Source: Diadophis punctatus similis (taxonomy: Eukaryota > Chordata > Lepidosauria > Squamata > Dipsadidae). From it: a stretch of 64,000 bases of DNA. Where the stretch lies: the NCBI GenBank assembly GCA_023053685.1, contig JALIGW010000016.1, forward strand, positions 13,297,473-13,361,472. Direction: 5' to 3'. Every line of letters begins with the position of its first letter. Positions within the stretch are counted from its first letter, which is position 1. The translations under genes and the position numbers were made by a program. This document shows positions 47,612-58,849 of this stretch, piece by piece. Under the pieces are notes generated by a model. It was not told where the DNA came from and searched no databases. It was given only the letters and a program-made list of their open reading frames with translations.

Positions 47612-48333
47612 GCTAGCATAAGAGTAATCCAGGGGTGAAATGCTCCCGGTTCGGGCGGGCCAGTCGGTTGTCGCAGAGCCGACGGAGCCAGCGGCGGTCG
47701 CGGCGTGGGGCTTCCCCTGCCCGTTTTCCCTGCCCGCCTGGACGCCGCCATTTGAGTTCTTTTGCCCTCTGCGCAAAAGAACACTTTGCACATGCGCAGA
47801 GGGCAAAAGAACTCAAATGGTGGCATCCAGGTGGGCAGGGGAAGTTGGCGGGGGAAGCCCCGCGCCGTGACTGCCACCAGCTCCATCAGCTCTGCAATGA
47901 CCGACTGGCCCGCCCGAACCGGAAGCATTTCACCCCTGGGGTAATCCTTGACATATGACCACAATTGAGCCCAAAATTTCCATTGCTAAGCAAGACAGTT
48001 GTTAAGTGAGTTTTATCCCATTTTAAGATCTTTCTTGCCTTAGTTATTAAGTGAATCGCTGCAGTTGTTAAGTTAGTAGCACAACTGTTGAGTTGATCTG
48101 GCTTCCCCATTGACTTTGCTTGTCGGAAGATCACAAAAGCTGATCACATGACCCCAGGACACTGCAACCATCATAAAAATCAGCCAGTTGCCAAGCATCT
48201 GAATTTTGATCATGTGACCATGGAGATGCTGCAATGGTCGTAAGCGTGAAAAATAATCATGGTTATTTCAATACTGTTGTAACTTTGAACAATCACTAAA
48301 TCAGCTGTTGAAAGTCAAGGACTCCCTATATTC
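47612..48333 (+). mobile_element. Mariner-like MITE, copy 2, split by a hAT
   Basis: The terminus lies at about 47614-47629 and the body at 47940-48333: TCCTTGACATATGACCACAA, then GGCTTCCCCATTGACTTTGC and GATCACATGACCCCAGGACA, ending GAAAGTCAAGGACTCCCTAT. The hAT 47630-47938 sits within its first bases. Confidence 0.75.
47630..47938. mobile_element. Palindromic hAT, family F (309 bp)
   Basis: Ends CAGGGGTGAAATGCTCCCGG and its near complement. Long imperfect palindrome centred at about 47785. Flanks GAGTAATC / GGGTAATC (7 of 8). CpG-rich. The element at 55535-55843 has exactly the same length. Confidence 0.9.
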
Positions 48334-49210
48334 ACTGCCTTTGATAGTTTTGATGTAACCGACTTGTGACTCTGAAAATGTTTTCTCATTCTACGAAGCA
48401 GGCCCAGATAAGGTTGATATCCTGTGTATGTCAGTTCATGGTGGCATAGCTTGGGAGATAGCATGAGACATGCAGGATTATGTTCCCTAAAGGAGCATGA
48501 GACAGTAACAATTGCCAGCATAAAACACGGGAATTGCTAAACGAGTGCAAATGGTGGATGATTACATTGGGAGTAATTAGAATGTTTTTATGCACTACAA
48601 ATTATTGTCCTGGGAGTAGAACCGGATGTAATTACTTTGGGAAAAAATTGCAAAGGATAAATGCAATTGTAACAACAGTTCTTTGTGAAGTTTCCAAGAA
48701 AAGCTGATTTTTAATTCCAGAAAGAAGGTTGTGGGGAAATAATGAGCGGCTTTAATTGCCAAGGAAGAATGGTTACGATAAAAAAAAGGTTGATCTAAAA
48801 GAAACGGCTGTGAGATGCTCATTGGTTATTTTCTTAAGGAGAAAAGAATAAGACGAAAGACACTGGAGACGAAGCGTGTTGCATCCTGCAACTTTAATCA
48901 TCACAGCAGGAAACCCAACGAGGAAATCTAATGAACCAGCCTTGCAAGAGAAATTTCTTAATATTTGGAAGAAGAAAAATGGGTGATTTTTGCAAAGACG
49001 GCTTGTCAGTTACAAAAACGTGCTTGAGCAGATCGTACGGAAGAATATATCAAGGAGATTTATGCAAACAGTAATTATGCAAATACGAGAAAGATTTCAA
49101 ATATATTACTTGAAAGGTTCAACATATTATGGAAAGGATAGAAAGTGAATCAATTTGGGTAGGGTTTTTTTAAATCTTCTGATTTCTGTTTTTCGTTGTT
49201 ATTTTTAAAA
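48334..49210. other. Unassigned intergenic sequence
   Basis: Repeat-free complex sequence. 48540-49090 is a second candidate for noncoding conservation, untested. Confidence 0.35.
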
Positions 49211-49214
49211 TAAC

Positions 49215-49715
49215 TGTGGGTATCTATCTATTCAACTGGTAACTGGGTAACTGGGCTCAGAGATGGTGATTGGCCCAAGATCATCCAGTTGGCTTCATGC
49301 TCAAGGTAGGATTGGAACCAATGGTGGGTTCCAACTTACCTCGCTGCCAGTTTGCTTCCTCCCATGCCGCGTGGCCACATGCTCAGTGGCAAAAACTCCA
49401 AAAAAAATTCCAAAAAGAAAAAGCCAAAAACAAGATGGTGATGCATGCGCAGTGCCAGAAACTCAGCTTCTGCACATGCACAGAAGAAAAGAACTCCGGA
49501 AAAAAATTCAAAAAAACAAATAAATATTTTTTTTAAAGATGGCGGCCTCTACAGACCAGAACCAACTGATCCGGTTCCGTGACATCATCGTGATGTCACC
49601 AGCGGTTTGCTACTGGTTCGGGCGAACTGGTCCGAACCGGGAGGAACCCACCTCTGATTCAAACTCGTGTTCTCCTGCTTTCTAGCCTGATGTCTTAATC
49701 ACCACACCAAACATT
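49215..49715 (-). mobile_element. MIR-like SINE, split by a hAT
   Basis: GATTGGCCCAAGATCATCCAGTTGG-type core at 49215-49318. It continues at 49657 with ATTCAAACTCG and the head side CTGATGTCTTAATCACCACA. Confidence 0.65.
49319..49656. mobile_element. Nonautonomous hAT, family F (338 bp)
   Basis: Starts CAATGGTGGGTTCCAAC and ends GGAACCCACCTCTG. Flanks ATTGGAAC / ATTCAAAC (6 of 8). Sister of 30801-31135, with shared CCAAAAACAAGATGG and GTGACATCATCGTGATGTCA. Confidence 0.88.
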
Positions 49716-50050
49716 GGACATTTTGTTTCCATTTAATTTTTGATTATAATTGTTTTATAATTATAAGACAGCAGAATAATTTTGCCACTTTCTCTTGTGC
49801 CCTTCATGGGGAATGATGTCTGGTTTTATAAGTGATATCCCCCTTGCTTTAACAACTACAATTAGAAAGCAATTTTGGAAATGTACATGCCCTCTAAAGG
49901 ACATGTACATGATTTGAGGGGTCAAAGTAGACCACCCAAGGGAGAGTTTTGTACCTCAGATATTTTCCTTTCAGTGGATGAAAGGTTAGAGAAGAGCTGT
50001 AAGTCAGAAATAATTTGGTGTTTCTACCTGAGGTTGAAATAGTCTCCGTT
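49716..50050. other. Unassigned intergenic sequence
   Basis: Nothing recognised. Confidence 0.4.
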
Positions 50051-50054
50051 ACAG

Positions 50055-50122
50055 CTTAAAGTAGATTAAAAGCCGCCTGGAGTCACCATGTGCGAATAGG
50101 TGGCAATATAAATAAGTTAAGT
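50055..50122 (+). mobile_element. L2-like LINE 3'-terminal scrap
   Basis: AAGCCGCCTGGAGTCACCAT and GGCAATATAAATAAG resemble the L2-like 3' termini at 9830 and 15200. Confidence 0.55.
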
Positions 50123-50123
50123 C

Positions 50124-50301
50124 AATGGGGAAGCCAGATTCACTTAACAACCGTCTTACTAACTTAACAACTGCAGTGATTCGCTTAACAATTGAGTCAA
50201 GAAAGGTCATAAAACGGGGCAAAACTCACTTAACAAATGTCTCACTTAACAACATGAATTTTGGGCTCAATTGTGGCCATAAGTCGAGGACTACCTGTAT
50301 C
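50124..50301 (-). mobile_element. Mariner-like MITE, copy 3, half element
   Basis: Antisense to 47940: AATGGGGAAGCCAGATTCAC through GGGCTCAATTGTGGCCATAA to the terminus GTCGAGGACTACCTGTA. Confidence 0.8.
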
Positions 50302-50569
50302 TGAAGACCGGTTATATCAGGGGAGGCAAACCTATCCATTTTTTTTAATTATTATTTACTTTTCAGCATCCAGCTAGGGTGGACTTTTTGCGTTCGGTGT
50401 TAGTTCTATTTGACATTGGGGATTTTTCCCCTCTATTTTTGTACACTAGATTTTTTTTTCCTCGTTGTTAGTGGTGGATGTTTTCTGTTTTTCTGTTTTG
50501 TATTTTATGCTTGCTGATAAAAATAAATAAATTAATAAAAACATTAAAATAAATAAGGATCAGATTTAA

Positions 50570-51090
50570 AAAAACTACAAACCAAGAGCATCAACAATAT
50601 GGAGATGGTAATTTACCACCTGCTAGGTTAGCTAAAATGTTTTAAAATATATCTAGCAAATGTTGGAAATGTCACCAAAAATGGGCATATTTTATCATAT
50701 GTGATGGACCTGTGTCAAAGCAAAAAAAAATTGGGCAAAGATACAGGTGGTTAGAAAGATGATAAGAAAATATGTAGATTTTAAACCTAAAACTGTTTTT
50801 ATTAGCTATAGTATCAGAAAAATTGATATACCGCGAGATGAAGAGATAGTCAGGAAGATTCTAGATTGTGCAAAAATGGATAGATTGACATTGAAAATTA
50901 AACAGAAAGAAAATGTAGAATATTATCAAACATGAAATTTATTTTACCAATGATTGGAAAAAAGGGGTGGTGATTAAGAATGTAAATTTGTATTGCTAAG
51001 CAAATTAAATACCTAGACAACATGCTGTTTATTAAGCACTAAGAAATGTATTTAATAGAAAATCAATTTAAAAATTAAAAAAAAAAAACC
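50570..51090 (+). mobile_element. L1 LINE, ORF2 C-terminus and poly(A)
   Basis: Plus frames give CWKCHQKWAYF-like residues (broken), then 50747-50935 with IPRDEEIVRKILDCAKMDRLTLKIKQKE, which matches the L1 ORF2 C-terminal pattern (DEExxxKxxxxAxMDxLT). The element ends with an A-run at 51077-51088. It is 5'-truncated and frameshifted. Confidence 0.7.
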
Positions 51091-51123
51091 AATATGGAAA
51101 TGGAACCTTCTCTAATATTTTAC

Positions 51124-51351
51124 CTGCCATGTCTAACAGGTAGCGGTGGCCGCTGGGGGTTCAGAGAACTGGTAGCGGTGGCAGTGTAAGGTGCCGCCCA
51201 CCCACCCGGATGCCGCCATTTTCTTTTTTTAACCCTCTGCGCATGCACAAAGCCTTCTGTGCATGCGCAGAGGGTGAAAAAGTGCATGCGACGGTGGCGC
51301 AAATCACGCCCTTCCGAAGCAGTAGGGAAGGTAAGTAGATTTCACCGCTGC
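51124..51351. mobile_element. Nonautonomous hAT, family F, worn copy
   Basis: CCGCCCACCCACCCGGATGC, then CTCTGCGCATGCACAAAG and GTGCATGCGCAGAGGG form the inverted centre. Right end GATTTCACCGCTG. The left terminus is unclear. Confidence 0.6.
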
Positions 51352-52188
51352 ACGTCCAAGCCAAGCAACAGAGTCTAATTTTAAGACCCTTCCAGAAAAG
51401 GAAAGGAAGAAAAGCATTACTTGTTTTCAAATATGGAGAAATGTCCCCTATTTTGTGACTTGTGGCTATTTACAATCCTACTGGAAGGAGAGAATGTCCA
51501 AGGAGATTAATCTCCTAGTGGAATAATAATAATTAAAAAAAAGATTGGCTAAGCAGCGATAAATCATATCCCTTGAGTCTACTTTCAGGTCTTTGACTCA
51601 GCTGCCATTTCTTTTCATTGCTTTTTCAAACTGTCTCGTCACTTAACTGGACACCTGAGATTACCTAATGTGCAGATACTTCCCTGGCCTGCTCACCTGC
51701 AGAGCTTGGGCACTTTATCATAAAGCATGCTTGGTGCAAATTAAATGGGATGGGGCTTTTTTTTTAATTGCAAGTGTGATGCAATTACACATTGCATCAC
51801 ACTTGCAACTGGCTTGCATCATACATTGTGCTGGCTTGCCTTGGAATTTATTGGCAAGCCATGAGTTTGCATCAGGCCGAACTCTGATTAACCATTCACT
51901 TGGCTTAGCTCAGCATTCCGATAGGGTTATTTCACTTAAAGCTTTTTGCAAGTTGTTATTTATCATAACAATGGCTACCCTAAGAGGTGTGCAATTGTCA
52001 TGGGCAAGCAACCACATGTGTAGAATTCAACCTAACACTTTATTGCATTCTGCCCATATTACAGGAACCTCCCCAATCTGCTTGCCTTCTCTTGGGAATA
52101 AACAAATAAGGTCTCATGTAACCTAGGTATATGGGGGTCCATCCTAAGTCTCTTGTGGCTGCACAATGTTCAATGCTCAGTCCTTAAG
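51352..52188. other. Unassigned intergenic sequence
   Basis: The 152-codon frame at 51668-52126 has no recognised signature and unremarkable context. I do not call it a gene. Confidence 0.4.
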
Positions 52189-52190
52189 TA

Positions 52191-52644
52191 TTCTCCTTCT
52201 CCTTTTCCTTCTCCTTCCCCTTCCTCTACTTCCTCCTCCACTTCCTCCTCCTCCATCTCTTTCTTCTTCTTCTTCTTCTTCTTCTTCTTCTTCTTCTTCT
52301 TCTTCTTCTTCTTCTTCTTCTTCTTCTTCTTCTTCTTCTTCTTCTTCTTCTTCTTCTTCTCCTTCTCCTCCTTCTCCTCCTTCTCCTCCTCCTCCTCCTC
52401 CTCCTCCTCCTTCTCCTTCTCCTCCTCCTCCTCCTCCTCCTCCTCCTCCTTCTCCTTCTCCTCCTCCTCCTCCTCCTCCTCCTCCTCCTCCTCCTCCTCC
52501 TCCTCCTCCTCCTCCTCCTCCTCCTCCTTCTTCTTCTTCTTCTTCTTCTTCTTCTTCTTCTTCTTCTTCTTCTTCTTCTTCTTCTTCTTCTTCTTCTTCT
52601 TCTTCTTCTTCTTCTCCTTCTTCTTCTTCTTCTTCTTCCCCCTC
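52191..52644 (+). repeat. (CTT)n/(CTC)n polypyrimidine tract, 450 bp
   Basis: Blocks of CTT flank blocks of CTC, with nearly no purine on the plus strand. All open frames across it are repeat translations. Confidence 0.97.
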
Positions 52645-52718
52645 TAGGCATAATTAGTTAAGGACACAATTTTAAGCAAGGCAGTCCAACTATTTAATAT
52701 ATAATGGATTAATGCACC

Positions 52719-52846
52719 AGTGATTGGCAATCTGGAACGCTCCACATTTTGGGCTAACTCTACCAGAAACCTTCAACATTGTCACGGTAGCAATAGCTAA
52801 TGGGAATTAAAATTCTAAACATCTGGAGGATGTCAGATTGCCAACT
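52719..52846. mobile_element. Probable worn palindromic MITE
   Basis: CAGTGATTGGCAATCTGGAA at the left and GTCAGATTGCCAACTC at the right are partly inverted, with TCTGGAACG.../...CATCTGGAGG inside. No target duplication found. Confidence 0.4.
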
Positions 52847-53306
52847 CTTCAGTCACAGTGGCTCTTAACAAGCTGATGTCCTCTACATGTTTCAAATTTC
52901 AGCTCCCATTAACTGCAGCCATAACTATTATACCTTAGTCATGAATAATAATTATGGCTTCCACAAAGAGCAACACAGATTCATTAACATTTTACAGGTC
53001 TTTATGAGTGTTAACAAAGAGGTGTATAAAATTTGCCTGTTCACTCACCAAGACCTCCTAAATATATTTAGCCATGAAGAGAAAAGTTGTCTACAGAATA
53101 GAAAGCAGAGAATAGGAATAAATGGGCAGTTTTCACAATGCACAGACATAAGCATTGAAGCTCTTCAAGGATCTTCAATTAATTCTTCTTCGCTTGATCT
53201 TGACTTCATAAAGAATGAATTTTTTTTTCAAAAAAAAGGAGAGGAGAGAAAATAGATGCAAGACTTGAGGGATCTCATTTAACATCAGTCAGACAATGCT
53301 CTGAAC

Positions 53307-53441
53307 CAGGGGTAGGGAACGTTGGCTCTTCTATGACTCGTGGACTTCAACTCCCAGAATTTCTGAGCCAATCATGCTAGCTTAGGAATTCTGGGAGTTG
53401 AAGTCCATGAGTCATAGAAGAGCCAACGTTCCCTACCCCTG
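53307..53441. mobile_element. Palindromic hAT MITE (135 bp)
   Basis: CAGGGGTAGGGAACGTTGGC and inverted copy, perfect 8-bp duplication CTCTGAAC (53299-53306, 53442-53449). Sister of 12253-12387, same length. Confidence 0.95.
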
Positions 53442-53449
53442 CTCTGAAC

Positions 53450-53972
53450 GATTCCTCTTTATAATTAGGAATAAGAATGTTATAGAAGTTCCGACTATAG
53501 TAAAGAATGGGGGAAACACCCCAGAGGTTCCAATATGAAAGAGTTGATCAATTAGTCTAGACGATTAGCAGATGTCTCTTATAAAAGTAACTCACCACGT
53601 TATATTACATGAAGACATATGTATACTTTATAGGAGGCTCTTTCATTTTGTTTTGTTGCATGTAATAATTTTAAAAAAGCAATTGGATGGCCACCTGCAC
53701 GGCTTGTAGCATTTTATTATTGCTTAGTGTTGTGAATTAAAGTAATAATTGCAGCTCAGCTTAAATGGATGTACATTAGTGCAAAATATCCAGACTTCTG
53801 TTAACCACATTGATCTGGCTGCAACTGACCATGAAAGAGAACCTGGGATTGTATGAATGGTATTGCGTAAAGCTAATATGAAGAAAATGACTTTCAGATT
53901 GATAAAATTTAAGGTTTTTAAGAAAAGGGTAGAAGTAAAATGTCAATATGCTAGTGCTTTTCTACACATGTC
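53450..53972. other. Unassigned intergenic sequence
   Basis: No repeat recognised; complex AT-rich sequence. Confidence 0.4.
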
Positions 53973-53974
53973 TA

Positions 53975-54720
53975 GAACATAGAATAATAGAGTTGGATGG
54001 GATCTTGGAGGTCTTCTAGTCCAGCCCCCTGCTCAAGCAGGAGACCCTATACCAGTGATGGCGAACCTTTTTTTCCTCGGGTGCCAAAATAGTGCACGTG
54101 TGCGCTATTGCATGCGCGTGCGTGCCCACACCCATAATTCAAAGCCCCCCACTCACCCCACCCCCCTGCACATGCGTGCATGACCCCCCCACTTACCCAT
54201 TTCCCAACTTCCAGTGGGCCCTGTAGGCCCATTTTTTGCCCTCCCCAGGCTCCAGAGGCTTTCTTGGAGCTTGGGGAGGGCAAAAAACATTCCCCCGGCC
54301 ACCCTGGAGGCCCTCCGGAGGCCAAAATTGCCCTCCCAGAGTCTCCGCGCTAACCAAAAATCAGCTGGCGGGCACACACATGCACGCTGCAGCTGAGCTA
54401 GGGCAATGGCTCACGTGCCGGCAGATATGGCTCCGCGTGCCACCTGTGGCACCCATACCATAGGTTCGCCATCACTGCCCTATACCATTTCAGACAAATG
54501 GTGGTCCAGTATATTTTGGAAAGCCTGCAGTGATTGAACCTGACAACGTCTGATGTTATTCCATTGGTTGATTGTTCTCACTGTTAGGAATTTTCTCCTT
54601 AGTCCTTCTCTAGTTTGCTTCTCTCCTTGGTTAGTTTCCATCCATTGTTTTCTAATTTTTGTAATCTGGCCCACCCATCTCCCATATGGAATACAATGTA
54701 CAGGTCTGGTCACCGAAGCT
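53975..54720 (-). mobile_element. CR1 LINE 3' end, copy 7, split by a hAT
   Basis: 3' end at 53980-54052 (AATAGAGTTGGATGGGATCT). It resumes at 54478 with the segment encoding LTVRTINQWNN on the minus strand. Confidence 0.88.
54053..54477 (+). mobile_element. Nonautonomous hAT, family A, copy 4 (425 bp)
   Basis: CAGTGATGGCGAACC to GGTTCGCCATCACTG. Perfect 8-bp duplication CCCTATAC (54045-54052, 54478-54485), which is CR1 sequence. Confidence 0.97.
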
Positions 54721-55061
54721 CAAAACAGAGGGAAATAAAATCTAACGGCTCATGACCCAGTGAAGCTACCTTGTGAGAAAATCAGGACTGAGATGCAACT
54801 GAATACTGTTTGCTAGAAAATAATGACCCAGGGACCTGTTGTTTTCATAACTTGTTTGTGAATTTCACAGACGTTTATAGAGGAGACCTTGAGAAACAAG
54901 ACAGACCCTGGACTTTTGCATTTTTGTCCAAAGTAGGAAGTTTTTTTTTTCATCTTCTGAAGTTAAATGCTTGTTCTTAATGGTTCAATTGTAAATTCAA
55001 TCTTCACAATGTGTCTATAGTCACATGACATTTCCCCCATCTCTGCTGCTATATACAACTT
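54721..55061. other. Unassigned intergenic sequence
   Basis: Nothing recognised. Confidence 0.4.
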
Positions 55062-55400
55062 TGTTAAGGGAAGAATTCCCCTGTAGAGGCGATTTTGGAT
55101 CTTTTACTTGGAATTCAAATACTTAGAAATAAAACCGAGATTAAAATGTCTAATAGGAAATATTTATTTCAGTACAAAACAATATAAAAACAATAAATCC
55201 TGAATAAACTACATCTTTGCTACGTAACACGACCTTCCAGTTCGGAAGGCACATCAGAAGTGATTAATGGTGGGTAGGAATGTAGACATGCGTAGAACAT
55301 CATATCACGTGTTCTGCTTGTATTGGGAAGTACCAAGTATTTAGTATAGGGATGCATCACCCTACATAGACTCACAACTGACAATATTCACGTCGTGACA
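55062..55400 (+). mobile_element. Solo LTR, family E, copy 2 (339 bp)
   Basis: TGTTAAGGGAAG to CGTCGTGACA. Perfect 5-bp duplication AACTT (55057-55061, 55401-55405). Closely similar to 41950-42279, for example GAGGCGATTTTGGATCTTTT and TATTTATTTCAGTACAAAAC. AATAAA near 55190. Confidence 0.9.
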
Positions 55401-55534
55401 AACTTTGCAAATCATACTGCACACAGGCATTGTATTGCAGGCATTTTAAGAGTCTGGTTTCCTTCTACTTTCAGAAAACCAGTCTTGCTTCTCTACTTCA
55501 TTGGTTTCTTCCCACCAAAGATATGCTAATGAAT

Positions 55535-55843
55535 CAGGGGTGAAATCCTCCCGGTTCGCTCTTACCTGTTGGTTGCCGCACAGCCGAAGAAGCTGGTGGC
55601 GTTCGCGGCGCGGGGCTTCCCCCGCCCGCTTCCCCCGCCCGCCTGGATGCCGGCATTTGCATTCTTTTGCCCTCTGCGCAAACAGAACACTTTGCGCATG
55701 CTCAGAAGGCAAAAGAACGCAAACGGCGGCGTCCCAGCGGGCGGGGAAAGTGGGCGGGGAAGCCCCGCACCGCTAACGCCACCAGCTTCTTCGGCTGTGC
55801 GGCGACCAACAGGTAAGAGTGAACTGGGAGGATTTCATCCCTG
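55535..55843. mobile_element. Palindromic hAT, family F (309 bp)
   Basis: CAGGGGTGAAATCCTCCCGG and near complement. Perfect 8-bp duplication TAATGAAT (55527-55534, 55844-55851). CpG-rich, long palindrome. Twin of 47630-47938. Confidence 0.95.
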
Positions 55844-55851
55844 TAATGAAT

Positions 55852-56655
55852 AGTCAATATAAACTCTTCATGACCTCCGTTTCAACCGTTCCTAAATTTA
55901 TATGTCCATAATTTTCAGACAATAGGTTCCAAAATACACCCTCACTTTGAGCAGCCATGAATAGTGAGAATTGCAATCTTAAAACATCTTGAGGATGCTT
56001 AAATTTCCATATGAATGTACATATGAATTTTCTCCTTAGTCCTTCTCTAGTTTGCTTCTCTAGTTTGCTTCTCTCCTTGGTCAATATCGTTGGGTATCCT
56101 ATCTTATTCTGTGCATTCAATGGTAGGCATTTTAACATGCCTCTATACAAGCATGTTTATGGATGCAGTTAGTCTGAATGTTCTGTGGATAAATAAATAG
56201 ACCCGATTAAATGCTCCAACAGAGCTCAAAAAAGTGTGCTTACAACAAGAAATTCACATTCCTTGAACAAATATTTAAGATGCAGACGTGAACCTGGAAG
56301 TTATTACTAAAATCTGAACAAATACAAATGCTTGCTTCAAAAAATAGAAGAAAACTTCATTAGTTTACCACGAGTATTGAACATTTGACTTTCATTGGTA
56401 CTCTGGTCTTAACTCAGGGTTTAGCAACTGCTGAGTTTAATCCATATCCTGTGCTTAAATACACAAGCGAGCAACCTATAATAGGACAGGCAGCTAGGTT
56501 TGAAGAAGCAATGTTTGCTTAGGCCTCATTCTTTGACCCAGGAGTATCTATTCTGACTGGAGCTACTACAACTGGGCTGAAAAAATCCATTTGACCATGA
56601 GATAGCAAAACAGAAGTAGTAACTGCCCCTAGTTATCCTTTAATTATCCTTTAAG
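55852..56655. other. Mostly unassigned; short CR1-like scrap
   Basis: 56020-56090 matches the CR1 text at 54588-54640 (TTTTCTCCTTAGTCCTTCTC) with GTTTGCTTCTCTA duplicated. Nothing else is recognised. Confidence 0.4.
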
Positions 56656-56656
56656 T

Positions 56657-56880
56657 AAGAGCCGAGGTAGCGCAATGGTTAAAATGCAGCACTGCAAGTT
56701 CAGCAGTTCAGCTGTTCAAATCTCACCAGCTCAAGGTTGACTCAGCCTTCCATCCTTCCGAGGTGGGTAAAATGAGGACCCAGATTGTTGGGGGCAATAT
56801 GCTGAACTCTGTAAACCGCTTAGAGAGGGCTGTAAAGCACTATGAAGCGGTATATAAGTCTAAGTGCTATTGCTATTGCT
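56657..56880 (+). mobile_element. Sauria-type SINE, copy 7
   Basis: Complete-looking: AGAGCCGAGGTAGCGCAATG head, B box GTTCAAATCTC, body, TATATAAGTCTAAGTGCTAT and (TGCTAT)n tail. Confidence 0.93.
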
Positions 56881-57099
56881 AATTCACTCAATCAGACTGC
56901 GGGCATGGCCTTATTTGTTTCACTCTGGCACATTACCTGTTGAATGTCTTTGTTTATGAAATTAAGGAAACAAGCACCAAACTGTCATAAAGACAAATTC
57001 TTTTTCAAAGAATTGAATGCTATAACGCAAACCATAGACTGGTCTATGTCAGATAATTGTGGAGGAATTTGGCAGTTTTAAACCTATTTCTGATAGAGG

Positions 57100-57490
57100 T
57101 TTATTTATTTATTTATTTATTTATTTATTAAAATTTCTATGCCACCCAACTCCCGGGGGACTCTGGGCGGCTAACAGCAGGTATAGAAATATAATCAATA
57201 AAAAACAATTTTAAAAACATATTAAAATACTATCAATCTTTTAAAAGAACTTTCACTCATACCCCGCCTGCCGGAAGAGCCAAGTTTTTATTGCTTTACG
57301 GAAGGCCAGCAGGGTGGGGATAGTCCTGATCTCTGGAGGGAGTTGGTTCCAGAGGGACGGAGCTCCCACAGAGAAGGCTCTCCCCCTCGGCCCCGCCAAC
57401 CGGCATTGCTTGGTCGATGGGACCTGGAGGAGACCAACTCTGTGGGATCTAACCGGTCGTAGGGAGGTATGCGGCAGGATGCGGGCCAGG
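57100..57490 (-). mobile_element. L2-like LINE, ORF2 C-terminus and 3' end
   Basis: (TTTA)n tail at 57100-57129, GCCACCCAACTCCCGGGGGA, then antisense of the segment ending in LWNQLPPEIRTIPTLLAF-like residues. It runs parallel to 15308-15690 base for base over most of its length. Confidence 0.87.
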
Positions 57491-57950
57491 ATGCAGATTG
57501 GTGTATCTGTTGGGTTTTACCCCTTCAAATCATTTTGTTGAAATCCATTTTATTTATCAAGAAATGTGTGGATTTCTTTTCTCATTGACCAAATTCAATA
57601 AATAGTTTTTCTTAATGTGGAGAGACTATGTAGTTTTCCCTACCAAAATTCCTGCTAAGAGAGAAGAGCCTGGCAACAATCTACGTGGAAGAGCTGGCAA
57701 GCTTAATTCAATGTCATCAACAAGTTTAAATACCCATGGATCCAAGTTGAATCTTTTAATTAGTCTTGGCAGACACATTTATCAGTGCCTGAATATGAAG
57801 TCAAGTTTGATTCCAGAGGACTAAATGGACATGGACATGTTGTTTTCTTGGCAACAATATGGCAATGATTTTTAAATGCCTTCTTCTGGGACTTTTTTCA
57901 ACTTCCCCATCTACTCTACTGCATAGATTTCACAGTTGGTTCCTTATCCA
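57491..57950. other. Unassigned intergenic sequence
   Basis: Nothing recognised. Confidence 0.4.
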
Positions 57951-57952
57951 CA

Positions 57953-58000
57953 GGCTAACCAAGGTCAGCCCTGCTTAGCCTTCCAGATCAGGCAAGGTCA
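57953..58000 (-). other. 5S-rRNA-like fragment
   Basis: The plus text CTAACCAAGGTCAGCCCTGC then TTAGCCTTCCAGATCAGGC resembles the complement of the internal part of vertebrate 5S rRNA (CTAACCAG...CCCTGCTTAGCTTCCGAGATCAGAC). Only about 48 bp align, with several differences. It may be the head of a 5S-derived SINE or a pseudogene scrap. Confidence 0.5.
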
Positions 58001-58800
58001 TCTGCTTTTTCTTGAAATCTACACGTTCCAAATGTTAACAAACTCCCACCAATAAATGAACAGCGTTTTCAAGCATCCCAATTTTCAAGTTTAACTCTGA
58101 ACCCTTGGGCTATGGATCAGATGAGTTGAGTTTCATCTCAGAAACCCTGATGCCTTTCCATAAAATGTGTTGGCCTGAAAAAGCCCTATCAAAAATACTG
58201 GCATGGCTCTTGTTTTACGATGTCCAAGCCCTTGAGAAACCCTTTGTTTATGCATGAACTATGCATTGGCCTAACCTTAGTAGGCAGTTCAACTAGACTG
58301 GTTGAGAAAGTCTCATTTATATTAGCCAAGGAAGCATAATCCCATTCACTGGGATGGTGAGTTCAGCTTTAATGTTTCCTGTGCTTTGCTGGATGATTTA
58401 CCTCTGAACTTCATGACTCGTTGGCAGATAAAATGTATACAGCATGGAAAGCAATTCCACTTCCCTATTAACTGTGTAGCAATCTCATCTCCAGATTGTT
58501 AAAACAATTGCCCTGATGTACCGCTGAATATATTTGGTACACACAGGAACATTTCTTTCACCTTCAGAGTCATTTGCTTTATTTCTCTAGTAGCCTTATT
58601 CCAATTTGTATACAGGTCAGGTGCGTTAATGTTTGCAACCCAACCTTTTGAACATTGTGGAATTAGGTCGTTTGCTCACTAGCTAATTAGCTTGCATTTT
58701 ATTTGCTTGCATCTTTCCTGTTGATCTTCAAGGGACTCTAATGGTTTATTCTGTTGTTTATTGGGCTATGTAGCACCAGCTAGCAATCCCCAACATACAT
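58001..58800. other. Unassigned intergenic sequence
   Basis: About 800 bp without repeats or coding signature. Confidence 0.4.
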
Positions 58801-58849
58801 TTCAGATGCCTCAAGAGTAAGGTGACCAGATTTTAACCTTGGTAAAGCA

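Noticed and set aside
51668..52126. 152-codon frame with plausible composition
   Set aside because: No homologue recognised, no splice or promoter context that decides it; likely chance.
52153..52657. Open frames of 141-164 codons (poly-Phe, poly-Ser/Pro, poly-Arg)
   Set aside because: Pure translations of the CTT/CTC tract, open in several frames on both strands.
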